A stretch of 64,000 nucleotides of DNA, taken from the NCBI GenBank assembly GCA_902388495.1, contig CABMPP010000004.1:211315-275314 (forward strand), in the 5' to 3' direction. This document shows positions 1 through 7,882 of this stretch, piece by piece (position 1 is the stretch's first letter; each line of letters starts with the position of its first letter). The translations under genes and the position numbers were made by a program. Below the pieces are notes generated by a model. That model was not told where the DNA came from and did not search any database. It saw only the letters and a program-made list of their open reading frames with translations. Origin of the DNA: an uncultured Bacteroides sp. (GTDB taxonomy: Bacteria > Bacteroidota > Bacteroidia > Bacteroidales > Bacteroidaceae).

Positions 1-69
1 GCTTCTTGCTGGATGACTGGGAATGCCATTGATTTGACAGGAGGGGGCGAAGGAATTTTAACATTGTAA
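1..69 (+). CDS. SDR-family oxidoreductase, C-terminal fragment
   Basis: Frame 1 is open from the window edge to a TAA at 67-69 and encodes 22 residues, including WMTGNAIDLTGGG. That resembles the C-terminal TGxxIxxxGG segment of short-chain dehydrogenases such as FabG-like 3-oxoacyl-ACP reductases. The stop is only 3 nt before the next start, so the two genes are probably co-transcribed; a reductase next to a KAS III-like enzyme is a sensible pair for making a modified acyl group. Only the tail is visible, so the family call is an inference. Confidence 0.5.
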   Translation, partial: ASCWMTGNAIDLTGGGEGILTL

Positions 70-72
70 TAT

Positions 73-1077
73 ATGAATGCTTATATCGAAGCGATTAGCT
101 ATTGTTTGCCAGAGAGGATAGTTACGAATGAGGATATTATCCGTGAATTTCCGGAATGGAGTGTTGAAAAGATAGCCTCCAAGGTTGGAGTAAATAAACG
201 TCATGTAGCGGTAGCAGATGAAACAGCTGTGGATTTGGCTATAGAAGCGGCCGAACGTCTGTTTGCTCAAGGAAAAGTCGATAGGAATGAGATAGATTAT
301 CTATTGTTTTGTACGCAAAGTCCAGATTATCTATTGCCTTCTTCAGCGTGTATTATACAAGAACATCTAAGATTGCGGAAGAATATTGGTGCGCTCGATT
401 TTAATTTGGGATGTTCAGGCTATGTCTATGGCCTTTCTTTGGCTAAAGGGCTAATTTGTGGGAGAATTGCAGGGAAAGTGTTATTGTTGACAGGGGAAAC
501 TTACAATAAGCATCTTCATCCCAGAGATAAGGGGAACCGCACGATTTTTGGTGATGCCGCTTCGGCGACTGTAATTAGTATGTCAGGATTTGCGAGCATT
601 GGAAATTTCAGTTTGGGAACGGATGGAAGCGGAGCGGAGAACTTGATCATAAGGTCGGGAGGGATGCGTTGCGCTGAAAAGTGTAACGACTTGTCATTTG
701 ATGAAAATGGTAATCCTCATTCTTCGGACTTTCTTTATATGAACGGGAGTGAAATCTTTACGTTTACATTAGATAATGTTCCTCCTTTGGTAGAAGATAC
801 ACTGCTTTGTAATGGAATCCAGAAGGAAAAAGTAGATTTGTTTGTTTTTCATCAGGCGAATAAGTATATGCTGGATTTTCTACGCAAGAAAATAAAGATT
901 GTACCGGAACGCTTTTATTATTGTCTGTCGGAGTACGGAAATACAGTTTCCAATACAATACCTATAGCTTTGTGTGAAGCGATGACTGAAAAAAGAATTG
1001 GCGGGGATATGAAAGTTCTGATAGCTGGTTTTGGTGTGGGTTATTCCTGGGGCGGTACAGTTCTTCACTTTTCTTAA
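73..1077 (+). CDS. 3-oxoacyl-ACP synthase III-like (KAS III/FabH family)
   Basis: A 334-residue thiolase-fold condensing enzyme. The catalytic triad is visible: Cys114 in NLGCSG, His260 in FVFHQAN and Asn290 in EYGNTVSN. Family members condense an acyl-CoA or acyl-ACP with malonyl-ACP, or transfer acyl groups. Its position straight after an SDR tail and before a sugar-type DegT aminotransferase suggests a role in an acyl or amino-sugar modification of a surface polysaccharide rather than housekeeping fatty-acid initiation. The length is normal for the family. The start at 73 follows the previous stop by 3 nt. The substrate cannot be read from the sequence. Confidence 0.85.
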   Translation: MNAYIEAISYCLPERIVTNEDIIREFPEWSVEKIASKVGVNKRHVAVADETAVDLAIEAAERLFAQGKVDRNEIDYLLFCTQSPDYLLPSSACIIQEHLRLRKNIGALDFNLGCSGYVYGLSLAKGLICGRIAGKVLLLTGETYNKHLHPRDKGNRTIFGDAASATVISMSGFASIGNFSLGTDGSGAENLIIRSGGMRCAEKCNDLSFDENGNPHSSDFLYMNGSEIFTFTLDNVPPLVEDTLLCNGIQKEKVDLFVFHQANKYMLDFLRKKIKIVPERFYYCLSEYGNTVSNTIPIALCEAMTEKRIGGDMKVLIAGFGVGYSWGGTVLHFS

Positions 1078-1203
1078 CTTGTTCAAGTGTCTTTTCATTG
1101 TAGATTTTGGAGTCTGATTAGATGGTTATTTATTCCTCATTATGTTTGGCGGAAGTAGTCGCTTGGTAGAGGAATTTGTATTTTTGTAAATCACATATAT
1201 CTT

Positions 1204-2448
1204 ATGGATAAGAGAGTATATCTTTGCCTCGCTCACATGAGCGGCAAAGAGATGGGCTTCATACAGGAAGCTTTTGATACGAACTGGGTAGTTCCGCTCG
1301 GTCCGAATGTGAATGCCTTTGAGCAGGATTTGGAACGCTTCATCGGTCAGGACAAGAAGGTAGTGGCTTTGAGTGCCGGTACGGCAGCGGTACATCTGGC
1401 TTTGTTAGCTTGTGGAGTGGGGCAGGGTGACGAAGTGATAGTACAAAGCTTTACCTTCTGTGCCTCTTCCCATCCGGTGACTTATCTCGGGGCTACTCCG
1501 GTATTTGTGGACTCCGAGGCTGATACGTGGAACATGGATCCGATTCTTTTGGAGAAAGCTATCGAGGACCGTATTCTCAAGACAGGTCGGAAGCCCAAAG
1601 CGATTGTTCCGGTTTATCTGTATGGCATGCCTGCTAAGATTAGTGAGATAATGGCGATAGCTACCAAGTATGACATTCCGGTAATAGAAGATGCTGCCGA
1701 AGGCTTTGGCAGTAAGTATAACGGACGTATGTGTGGGACGTTCGGTAAGTACGGTGTCCTGAGTTTCAACGGCAATAAGATGATAACTACCAGTGGCGGC
1801 GGTGCCTTGATTTGTGCTGACGAGGAGGCGAAGCGTGAGATTATGTTCTATGCCACTCAGGCGCGTGAGTCTTATCCTTACTATCAGCATGAGCAGATAG
1901 GCTATAACTATAGGATGAGTAACATTTGCGCCGGCATTGGTCGCGGTCAGATGACGGTGGCGAACGAACATATAGAGCATCACAAGTATGTATGCGGTCT
2001 GTATCGCGACTTGCTTGCAGATGTGGAGGGAGTTACATTGCATGAGAATCCTTCTACCCTCTATAACAGTAATTACTGGCTGAACACAGTGCTTCTGGAT
2101 GAGAATTTGCATGTAAAGGGCGAGGAGGATGCTTATGGTGAAACAGTGAAGGGAGCCGTTGGTGGCGCGGCGGGTGTGACGCATGAGGCGAAGAGTGTTC
2201 ATACTGCTTGTGAGCCTAACTGTAATGTGGAGGCTATGCGTGTTTGTTTGGACAAGGCTGGTATAGAAAGTCGTCCCTTGTGGAAGCCTATGCATCTACA
2301 GCCGGTTTATGCTGCTAATCCTGCTTATGTGAATGGTGTGAGTGAGGGGCTGTTCAGGAGAGGGCTTTGCTTGCCAAGTGGTCCGTATGTGACGGAGCAG
2401 GATGTGAGATATATTGTGGAGCAAATAAAGGTATGCTGTAAGAATTAG
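1204..2448 (+). CDS. DegT/DnrJ/EryC1/StrS-family PLP aminotransferase
   Basis: A 414-residue fold-type I PLP enzyme of the nucleotide-sugar aminotransferase family. The Schiff-base lysine is Lys192 in SFNGNKMITTSGGG, the PLP-ring Asp is Asp163 in IEDAAE, and the C-terminal signature ESRPLWKPMHLQPV is present. Members transaminate 4-keto-sugar nucleotides for capsule, O-antigen or glycan synthesis. About 30 extra residues (roughly 301-340, Gly/Glu/His rich) sit between the LLDEN strand and the NVEAMR helix, where relatives usually have a short loop. A -7-like box (TATTTTTG, 1179-1186) lies just upstream. A clear terminator follows at 2489. Confidence 0.9.
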   Translation: MDKRVYLCLAHMSGKEMGFIQEAFDTNWVVPLGPNVNAFEQDLERFIGQDKKVVALSAGTAAVHLALLACGVGQGDEVIVQSFTFCASSHPVTYLGATPVFVDSEADTWNMDPILLEKAIEDRILKTGRKPKAIVPVYLYGMPAKISEIMAIATKYDIPVIEDAAEGFGSKYNGRMCGTFGKYGVLSFNGNKMITTSGGGALICADEEAKREIMFYATQARESYPYYQHEQIGYNYRMSNICAGIGRGQMTVANEHIEHHKYVCGLYRDLLADVEGVTLHENPSTLYNSNYWLNTVLLDENLHVKGEEDAYGETVKGAVGGAAGVTHEAKSVHTACEPNCNVEAMRVCLDKAGIESRPLWKPMHLQPVYAANPAYVNGVSEGLFRRGLCLPSGPYVTEQDVRYIVEQIKVCCKN

Positions 2449-2488
2449 CTGATTTGTTTTAGAAATCAATACTTTATAAACTTATTTC

Positions 2489-2520
2489 AGAAAACAGCTC
2501 CAGTAGGGCTGTTTTCTTTG
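2489..2520 (+). terminator. Rho-independent terminator after the DegT gene
   Basis: Perfect 10-bp arms AGAAAACAGC (2489-2498) and GCTGTTTTCT (2508-2517) with a 9-nt loop, and T-rich sequence after the stem. It sits 40 nt after the aminotransferase stop and probably marks the end of the polysaccharide-type transcript. Confidence 0.8.
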
Positions 2521-2548
2521 TTTATGGACGTATATATATCCACCTTTG
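2517..2548 (+). promoter_or_regulatory. Bacteroides-type promoter of the HU-like gene
   Basis: TTTG (2517-2520), a 20-bp spacer, then CACCTTTG (2541-2548), close to the Bacteroides -33/-7 consensus TTTG and TAnnTTTG. The HU-like start is 66 nt downstream. Confidence 0.55.
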
Positions 2549-2614
2549 CATCGTTGATCAACACAATGAGAATTAAAACGATGTTGAATTTAAATGTAAA
2601 AGGAGAAAGAAAAT

Positions 2615-3115
2615 ATGCCTTTATTCTATTATGCAAGACAGTCGTCTTTGGCGACGAAAGAGGGTGCCAAGTTGTGGCATTTAAGTTTGAAGAAAGTAGG
2701 AAGAGCTGTGGATGCTCAACAGTTGGCTGAGGTAATTGCCGAGAAGTCTTCGTTGACGCCGGGTGATGTACACAATGTGATCAGAAACCTGATGACGGTG
2801 ATGCGCAGTCAGTTGCTGAATAGCCGTACGGTGCGGCTGGATGGTTTGGGTACATTTACGATGAAAGTGCGTACACGCGGGAAGGGGGTAGCGAAGGCTG
2901 AAGATGTGAATCCCAATCAGGTGACTGCTTTGCGTTGCCAGTTTACTCCTGAATATACCCGCCCGGCGGCTATCGGTACTACACGTGCCCTGATTCAAGG
3001 TGTGGAGTTCGAGAAATGGACCGGTACGGTTACGGATGGCAAGGATGATACCGATGATGGTGGTAATTCCGGCGGAGGTTCTGACGGGGATCAAGGAGAA
3101 AATCCTTTGGGATAA
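2615..3115 (+). CDS. HU-like DNA-binding protein (Bacteroidetes HU family)
   Basis: A 166-residue protein whose residues about 1-125 match the HU/IHF-like domain found in many Bacteroidetes: VGRAVDAQQLAEVIAEKSSL, then VRLDGLGTFTMKV, then a TPEYTRPA segment. The C-terminal 25 residues are a low-complexity Asp/Gly tail. The ATG at 2615 follows AGGAGA at 2601-2606, a good ribosome site; a longer overlapping frame from 2518 lacks family similarity. Such HU genes are often found beside muramidase or amidase genes at the ends of Bacteroides polysaccharide loci, as here. It probably bends DNA; targets are unknown. Confidence 0.85.
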   Translation: MPLFYYARQSSLATKEGAKLWHLSLKKVGRAVDAQQLAEVIAEKSSLTPGDVHNVIRNLMTVMRSQLLNSRTVRLDGLGTFTMKVRTRGKGVAKAEDVNPNQVTALRCQFTPEYTRPAAIGTTRALIQGVEFEKWTGTVTDGKDDTDDGGNSGGGSDGDQGENPLG

Positions 3116-3179
3116 GCGGACAAATTCCGTAGTCATTAGTAATCAATGATCGCTGATTTGTAATTAATGCCATAATTTC

Positions 3180-3221
3180 TGAAAAAGGCAGTGAGGAGTT
3201 TACTCTTCATCGCTTTTTTTG
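3180..3221 (+). terminator. Terminator copy 1 of a duplicated stem-loop
   Basis: A stem-loop with arms about 3183-3198 and 3201-3216, a 2-nt loop and a run of seven T. It differs from the copy at 3961 at only a few positions over 40 nt. It follows the HU-like gene by 64 nt. Confidence 0.75.
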
Positions 3222-3300
3222 ATTGTTTTGGATTTGCCAAATGTTGTTTAAGGGGAAAAATGTGTCGTTTAAAAACTTATTCGGTCGTCTGGAAAGGTAT

Positions 3301-3332
3301 TTTGCTTTTATGGGAAGTTGTTTCTATTTTTG
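3301..3332 (+). promoter_or_regulatory. Bacteroides-type promoter of the muramidase gene
   Basis: TTTG (3301-3304), a 20-bp spacer and TATTTTTG (3325-3332) match the -33/-7 consensus exactly. The ATG is at 3372, which gives a short leader of about 30 nt. So the muramidase probably has its own promoter despite being next to the HU gene. Confidence 0.7.
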
Positions 3333-3371
3333 AAAAATATTTGCAAGTATGAACATATAATTAAATGATGA

Positions 3372-3959
3372 ATGATGAATAATATTTTAGAAGAAGATTA
3401 TCAACGGATAGCAGATATGCTAAACGTAGAAGTAGCTACATTAAAAGCTGTACAAGAGGTAGAAACCGGTGGACGTGGTGGATTTTTTGCACCTGGAAAA
3501 CCTGCGATCCTTTTTGAAGGACATATATTCTGGAATCAACTTAAAAGAAAGGGAATAGATCCGGAGAAGTTTGTAGCGGGAAATGAAAATGTTCTTTATC
3601 CTAAATGGGAAAGGAAATGGTATTTAGGCGGCATCAAGGAATATGACCGGTTGGAAAAAGCTAAAGAAATAGATGTAGATGCTGCCGAATGTTCTGCTAG
3701 TTGGGGTATGTTTCAAATAATGGGTTTTAACTATAAGCAGTGTGGCTGTAAGAGTGTTACAGATTTTGTTGAAAATATGTGTAAGAGTGAAAAAGCACAA
3801 TTGGAGTGTTTTGCCCAATTTATTCAGAGTAATCATATGGAGGTGTATCTTCAACGAAAAGATTGGGCTGGTTTTGCCAGGCGTTATAATGGACCTGGCT
3901 ATGAGCAAAATCGGTATGATGAGAAGTTGGAACATGCGTATAATAAGTACTGTAGATAG
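3372..3959 (+). CDS. N-acetylmuramidase-family (endolysin-like) protein
   Basis: A 195-residue protein resembling the phage-type N-acetylmuramidase domain (DUF3380). Signatures are LKAVQEVETGGRGGF near residues 25-38, with Glu29 or Glu31 as candidate catalytic acid, ILFEGHIFW, CSASWGMFQIMGFNY and FARRYNGPGY. Members cleave the MurNAc-GlcNAc bond of peptidoglycan. There is no signal peptide, so export would need a holin-like or other route. Two in-frame ATGs (3372, 3375) are possible. It sits behind an HU-like gene and shares that gene's terminator sequence, so the two were probably duplicated or acquired as a module. Confidence 0.85.
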   Translation: MMNNILEEDYQRIADMLNVEVATLKAVQEVETGGRGGFFAPGKPAILFEGHIFWNQLKRKGIDPEKFVAGNENVLYPKWERKWYLGGIKEYDRLEKAKEIDVDAAECSASWGMFQIMGFNYKQCGCKSVTDFVENMCKSEKAQLECFAQFIQSNHMEVYLQRKDWAGFARRYNGPGYEQNRYDEKLEHAYNKYCR

Positions 3960-3960
3960 T

Positions 3961-4002
3961 TGAAAAAGGCGGTGAGGAGTTTACTCTTCATCGCCTTTTC
4001 AG
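3961..4002 (+). terminator. Terminator copy 2 of a duplicated stem-loop
   Basis: A near-identical copy of the stem-loop at 3180 (AAGGCGGTGAGGAGT / ACTCTTCATCGCCTT arms with two G-T pairs). It begins 1 nt after the muramidase stop. The gene on the other side is convergent, so it may serve both strands. Confidence 0.75.
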
Positions 4003-4029
4003 TTCATTTAATTTTTGGTAAGTCAAGGT

Positions 4030-4644
4030 TTATAGTGTTCCCTTTATATCACTCAGCTCCACCAGTTTATTCACGATTGCATAAATCGTGAGTCCTGCCG
4101 GAGAATGTATCTGCAATTTGCGGGCGATATTTCGCCGGTGTGTGATGACGGTGTGGATGGAGAGGAATAGCTTGTCGGCAATAGCCTTGTTTGTCATACC
4201 TTTCACCACGCAGGTGATGATCTCCTTTTCACGTTGACTGAGGGTTTCCTGTTCGTTGTCTTTCTCTTCTTCCTCTTCGGTGTGCAGGAGACGATTGATT
4301 TTGGACGATATAACCTCTATGTCATCGCAGATGGCGAAGTTTTCGTCGTATTCTTTCAATACATTGTTGTCGATGACGGAGCATACTACGGCAATGTATT
4401 TAGTGTTGTTCTTTCCATGTTCCGACTTGAAAGCAGGCAGGTCGAACCATCCGCCGAAAGTGGGGTTGATGATGACGATGTCTGTGGGATGTATATGCAG
4501 GAAGTTTCGCAGTGACTCCATGGATGATACTTCAATGGGGTGCGCATTCAAATTAGGAATGCGTTTCAGTACTGCTGTAAGACCACTCCGGATGATGACA
4601 GAAGTCTCTGCGACGACAATCTTCAAAGAAGTATTATTGTTCAT
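4030..4644 (-). CDS. LuxR-type regulator with a degenerate receiver domain
   Basis: 204 residues: an N-terminal receiver-like fold (1-120), an acidic linker (HTEEEEEKDNEQE) and a C-terminal LuxR/FixJ HTH (about 134-198: LSQREKEIITCVVKGMTNKAIADKLFLS). The usual phospho-acceptor Asp at the end of strand 3 is Asn60 (DIVIIN), and the acidic pocket has a single Glu13, so classical phosphorylation is unlikely. Its ATG lies inside the end of the hemerythrin gene (11-nt overlap), so the two are translationally coupled. It may sense something else, or act constitutively; a redox or NO signal is suggested only by the neighbour. Confidence 0.85.
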   Translation of the reverse strand: MNNNTSLKIVVAETSVIIRSGLTAVLKRIPNLNAHPIEVSSMESLRNFLHIHPTDIVIINPTFGGWFDLPAFKSEHGKNNTKYIAVVCSVIDNNVLKEYDENFAICDDIEVISSKINRLLHTEEEEEKDNEQETLSQREKEIITCVVKGMTNKAIADKLFLSIHTVITHRRNIARKLQIHSPAGLTIYAIVNKLVELSDIKGTL

Positions 4645-5341
4645 CTTTCAGTTTCCTTTCTATTTGCGCTACGGCGGGAACAAACATGTAATCTTCTACC
4701 TGGCAGTGCGTGGCAAGGTCTTGTTCGCAATTAAATATATCGAATAAGGCGGCGTTCAGTAGGTTGTTGTTGCCTTTTTCCGGGTAATATTTGATGATGA
4801 TGTTTTTTAGTTCTTTCAGTTTGGTGTCTATCTGGTTATGCTTGCTGGCAAAGGTGGTAATGTTGTAATCATCGGAAAGTTTACCTTGAAGCAGTTGCTC
4901 TACGTAGGTGAACACTGCTTCGTTTTCGTACTCCATGTGCCGACGTACCTCTTTGGCATATTCATCGAAGAACTTCAGGATGAGGTAGGCTACGTCGTTG
5001 TTTGTTCCGGAACAGTCGATTGCTTCGATAAGTTTACGGCGGATACCGGGCAGGTTGAAGTCCAGGAAATAAGTATGGGCTCGTTTCAGATAATCCATGA
5101 GGGCGGCAATGGAGAAGTCTTTCTCGTTTCCGCTATAAGAATATTGTTCCTCACTGATAAAATTGGCTACTGCGAGGAATGTAGGGCAATCAACACCTTG
5201 TGCTTCGCAGACATCTTTCACATTCTTGTCTCCGAATCCCAGCGATAACCCGAAGCGGCTCATCACCATTAATAAGGAGTAATTGTCGCAGATGAGGTCG
5301 CTCATCTTGTCTGTGGCGCGGTACTTATGTTGCTCATTCAT
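4634..5341 (-). CDS. Hemerythrin-domain protein (RIC/ScdA/YtfE-like)
   Basis: 235 residues, mostly helical, with a di-iron ligand pattern: His89, His135 and Glu139 (HMEYE), His168, His212 and Glu216 (HCQVE). The N-terminal part holds a short Cys-containing segment (VKDVCEAQGVDCPTFL) like that of RIC proteins, which help repair iron-sulfur clusters after nitrosative or oxidative damage. It is cytoplasmic with no signal peptide. It is first in a two-gene operon with the LuxR-type regulator. RIC function is inferred from family; it could also be an oxygen or NO sensor. Confidence 0.85.
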   Translation of the reverse strand: MNEQHKYRATDKMSDLICDNYSLLMVMSRFGLSLGFGDKNVKDVCEAQGVDCPTFLAVANFISEEQYSYSGNEKDFSIAALMDYLKRAHTYFLDFNLPGIRRKLIEAIDCSGTNNDVAYLILKFFDEYAKEVRRHMEYENEAVFTYVEQLLQGKLSDDYNITTFASKHNQIDTKLKELKNIIIKYYPEKGNNNLLNAALFDIFNCEQDLATHCQVEDYMFVPAVAQIERKLKDEQ

Positions 5342-5477
5342 TGTATGTTATTGTTTTAATTCTCTAATTGGGATACAAAGTAACGGCTTTTACGCGAGAA
5401 CTGCAATCACTATTAGTAGGTATTTTGCGACGAATAGTGGCAGGAAATTGCTATTAAACAATGCCGACTCTCCATTG

Positions 5478-5538
5478 AACTAAAGGCTTTAGTTTTATTT
5501 AACGAGATAAATTAGTTTTAGAACTAATTTATTTAGTT
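5478..5538 (+). promoter_or_regulatory. Clustered dyad operators upstream of the BlaI-like gene
   Basis: Two perfect dyads lie 25-85 bp before the repressor start. One has 7-bp arms AACTAAA (5478-5484) and TTTAGTT (5488-5494). The other has 11-bp arms ATAAATTAGTT (5507-5517) and AACTAATTTAT (5522-5532). A further TTTAGTT half-site is at 5532-5538. The shared TTAGTT core suggests cooperative binding by the dimeric BlaI-type repressor, which usually autoregulates. Confidence 0.7.
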
Positions 5539-5562
5539 ATTTGCAAAAAACAAAGAAACATC

Positions 5563-5925
5563 ATGAAAGGATTGACTGCGAAAGAAGAAGAACTCATGGG
5601 CTTTTTTTGGGAAAAAGGACCATTGTTTGTAAAGGAGATGCTGGCGTTCTATGAAGAGCCTAAGCCGCATTTCAATACTTTGTCTACCATTGTGAGAGGA
5701 CTGGAAGATAAAGGATTTCTGAGCCACAATACTTATGGCAATACTTATCAGTATTATGCTGTAGTGAGCGAAGAAGATTTCCGTAAGCGGACTCTGAAAA
5801 ATGTAATCAGCAAATACTTCAATAACTCCTATCTCAGTGCGGTGTCGTCTCTGGTGAAAGAGGAGGATATCTCATTGGAGGAACTGAAACAGCTGATACG
5901 GGACGTGGAGAAGGGAAAAAACTGA
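5563..5925 (+). CDS. BlaI/MecI/CopY-family repressor
   Basis: 120 residues with the Penicillinase_R winged-helix fold: LTAKEEELMGFFWEKGPLFV, NTLSTIVRGLEDKGFLSH, then a helical dimerisation tail. In the family, a BlaR1/MecR1 membrane sensor cleaves or inactivates the repressor. Here the partner M56 sensor is two genes downstream with a thioredoxin-like gene between. The cluster has no beta-lactamase or PBP2a gene, so the signal is probably envelope or redox stress rather than a beta-lactam response. Strong dyads lie just upstream. Confidence 0.9.
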   Translation: MKGLTAKEEELMGFFWEKGPLFVKEMLAFYEEPKPHFNTLSTIVRGLEDKGFLSHNTYGNTYQYYAVVSEEDFRKRTLKNVISKYFNNSYLSAVSSLVKEEDISLEELKQLIRDVEKGKN

Positions 5926-5954
5926 GATTATTGAGAACTTAATAACTCTTGCTT

Positions 5955-7820
5955 ATGAAAAACATCGGATTAGCTTGTTTGCTCCTGGTGAGTATTTGCT
6001 GCGGATTGCAGGCAAAGAAAACTGTGAAGACCCCCTATTTCATGGCATGCAATACACGTAGCATTGAAGTGGAACAGGTGACGCTTGGAAAAGATACGAC
6101 CTGGCTGGAAGTAAAGATATACGGTATGCAGGGTGATAAGGTCAGGATTGATTCGGCAGCTGTATTGCAGGCATCCGGAAAGCATTATGAATATTGGGGG
6201 AATACCGGTTTTTCCGGGGGAGAATGGACGAATATTCCTGCTTCCGGTGAAATGACTGCCACCTTGAAGTTCAAACCACTTCCGATGGATACCGAGAGTT
6301 TTGATTTTCTGGAGATACCGGGTAGTGATGAAGGATGGATAATCTATGGTGTACAGCTTAACGGACAGAAACCTCAGGTGGATATTCCTGAAAGGCTGCT
6401 GAACAGAGAGCCGGATGAAGTTTTGCCTTTGCCCGCACCGGAACTGAATGTAGGAAAGGTTGTCGTAAAGGGGCGGATACTGGGGTATAAACCAGAGTAT
6501 GGAGTGACGCTGCGCTACTATGATTCGCCTTGGTTCTTTATGTATTTTGCCGGCAAGGACTTGGAGATAGCAGAGGATGGCACTTTCCGCTATGAAACAG
6601 AGGTGCTGTTGCCAAGCGGTGCCGCATTGTGGATATCTCGCTCGAAGATAGAATTGTTTCTCGTTCCGGGTGGAGAACTGGATATTACAATCAATCTGCC
6701 TGAAATATTCTATTCGCAAAGCCGTCTTTTAAGCCGGAAAAAGGACGGGGCAGTGGAGAACCGTGTCTGGTTTGAAGGAGATTATGCCGGACTGAATGCC
6801 GAGTTGCAGCGGTTTGGTGAAATGAAAAGCCTGTCGGGAGCGGATGATTTCTATTCCGATATTTGTGGGATGACTCCTCAGGCGTATAAGAAATATCTCT
6901 TCAAGCACTATGAAGAGATGCAGAAGAGCCTTTTGAAGAGTAAGGATATGAGCCAGGCTTGCCGCACATATATCCGGTCGAATATGGATATGAATCTATT
7001 CAGTCTTATTTATAATTATAAGAGCAATCTTAGTTATGCACCGATGCTGTCGGGCAAGAAGGGAGTGAAAAGGGCAGATATGACGGTGGACAGTACCTCG
7101 TACTTTAAAGAAATACTGCAATTGGACATTTTGCATGCTCCCGAACAGAAGTATTACGACTATTATACGGACTTTGTGAGGATTGCTACCGGAGAACTTC
7201 GGGATAAGTTTGTGCAGGATCCGCTTTGGCCGGATATGCTTCTTGCCAGACGTGCTTCCCGTAATTTGAGTAAATATATGCCTTTGACAGCAGAAGAGCG
7301 TATGACGGTAGACAGCATTTCTTCTCGTGACCTTAAACAACTGTTCCTGATGAGAAACGAGCGGATTGAAGCCGAACTGAAGGCCGGATTGGAAGCTGCT
7401 AAGGACAAGACCGGATATACGGTTGTTGAGGTGGAAAAGGAGGTAGCGGCAGATAGTTTGTTGCAGGTCATCACCCGTCCTTATCGTGGCAAGATGGTAC
7501 TGGTTGACATGTGGAACACCTGGTGCGGTCCTTGCATGCGGGCCATGAAGAACCTGAAACCTTTGAAGGAGGAATTGAAAGAGGTGGTTTACCTGTATAT
7601 TGCCGACGAAACGTCTCCCGAAGGAAAATGGAAAGTAACGATACCTGATATACACGGCATACACTGCCGGATCAGCAATGAGCAAAGCACAGCGTTGGCA
7701 AATCTGTACGAATATCCGGGCATTCCGACCTATTTCGTGATAAACCGTGAGGGGGAAATCTCCTATAAGACAACCGGATTTCCCGGGGTGGAGGCGTTGC
7801 GGCAAGAGCTGACCAAGTGA
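5955..7820 (+). CDS. Exported TlpA-like thioredoxin-domain protein
   Basis: A signal peptide (MKNIGLACLLLVSICCGLQA) is followed by about 460 residues of beta-rich and helical sequence, then a thioredoxin fold with WCGPC (Cys524 and Cys527) and the cis-Pro segment YPGIPTYFVI. I chose ATG 5955; a TTG 6 nt earlier is less likely. TlpA-like proteins act as periplasmic disulfide reductases. The long N-terminal part is typical of Bacteroides TlpA paralogues, and its role is unknown. It lies between a BlaI repressor and its presumed sensor and is probably a target of that regulation. Confidence 0.85.
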   Translation: MKNIGLACLLLVSICCGLQAKKTVKTPYFMACNTRSIEVEQVTLGKDTTWLEVKIYGMQGDKVRIDSAAVLQASGKHYEYWGNTGFSGGEWTNIPASGEMTATLKFKPLPMDTESFDFLEIPGSDEGWIIYGVQLNGQKPQVDIPERLLNREPDEVLPLPAPELNVGKVVVKGRILGYKPEYGVTLRYYDSPWFFMYFAGKDLEIAEDGTFRYETEVLLPSGAALWISRSKIELFLVPGGELDITINLPEIFYSQSRLLSRKKDGAVENRVWFEGDYAGLNAELQRFGEMKSLSGADDFYSDICGMTPQAYKKYLFKHYEEMQKSLLKSKDMSQACRTYIRSNMDMNLFSLIYNYKSNLSYAPMLSGKKGVKRADMTVDSTSYFKEILQLDILHAPEQKYYDYYTDFVRIATGELRDKFVQDPLWPDMLLARRASRNLSKYMPLTAEERMTVDSISSRDLKQLFLMRNERIEAELKAGLEAAKDKTGYTVVEVEKEVAADSLLQVITRPYRGKMVLVDMWNTWCGPCMRAMKNLKPLKEELKEVVYLYIADETSPEGKWKVTIPDIHGIHCRISNEQSTALANLYEYPGIPTYFVINREGEISYKTTGFPGVEALRQELTK

Positions 7821-7882
7821 AGATAACTTGTTCTTCTATGCGGGAACTGTACATTATAAATGACTAAATTGTAAATGAATTT

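Noticed and set aside
1405..2295. Long antisense open frame (296 codons) opposite the DegT gene
   Set aside because: It mirrors the codon pattern of the aminotransferase; no family signature, start signal or context supports it.
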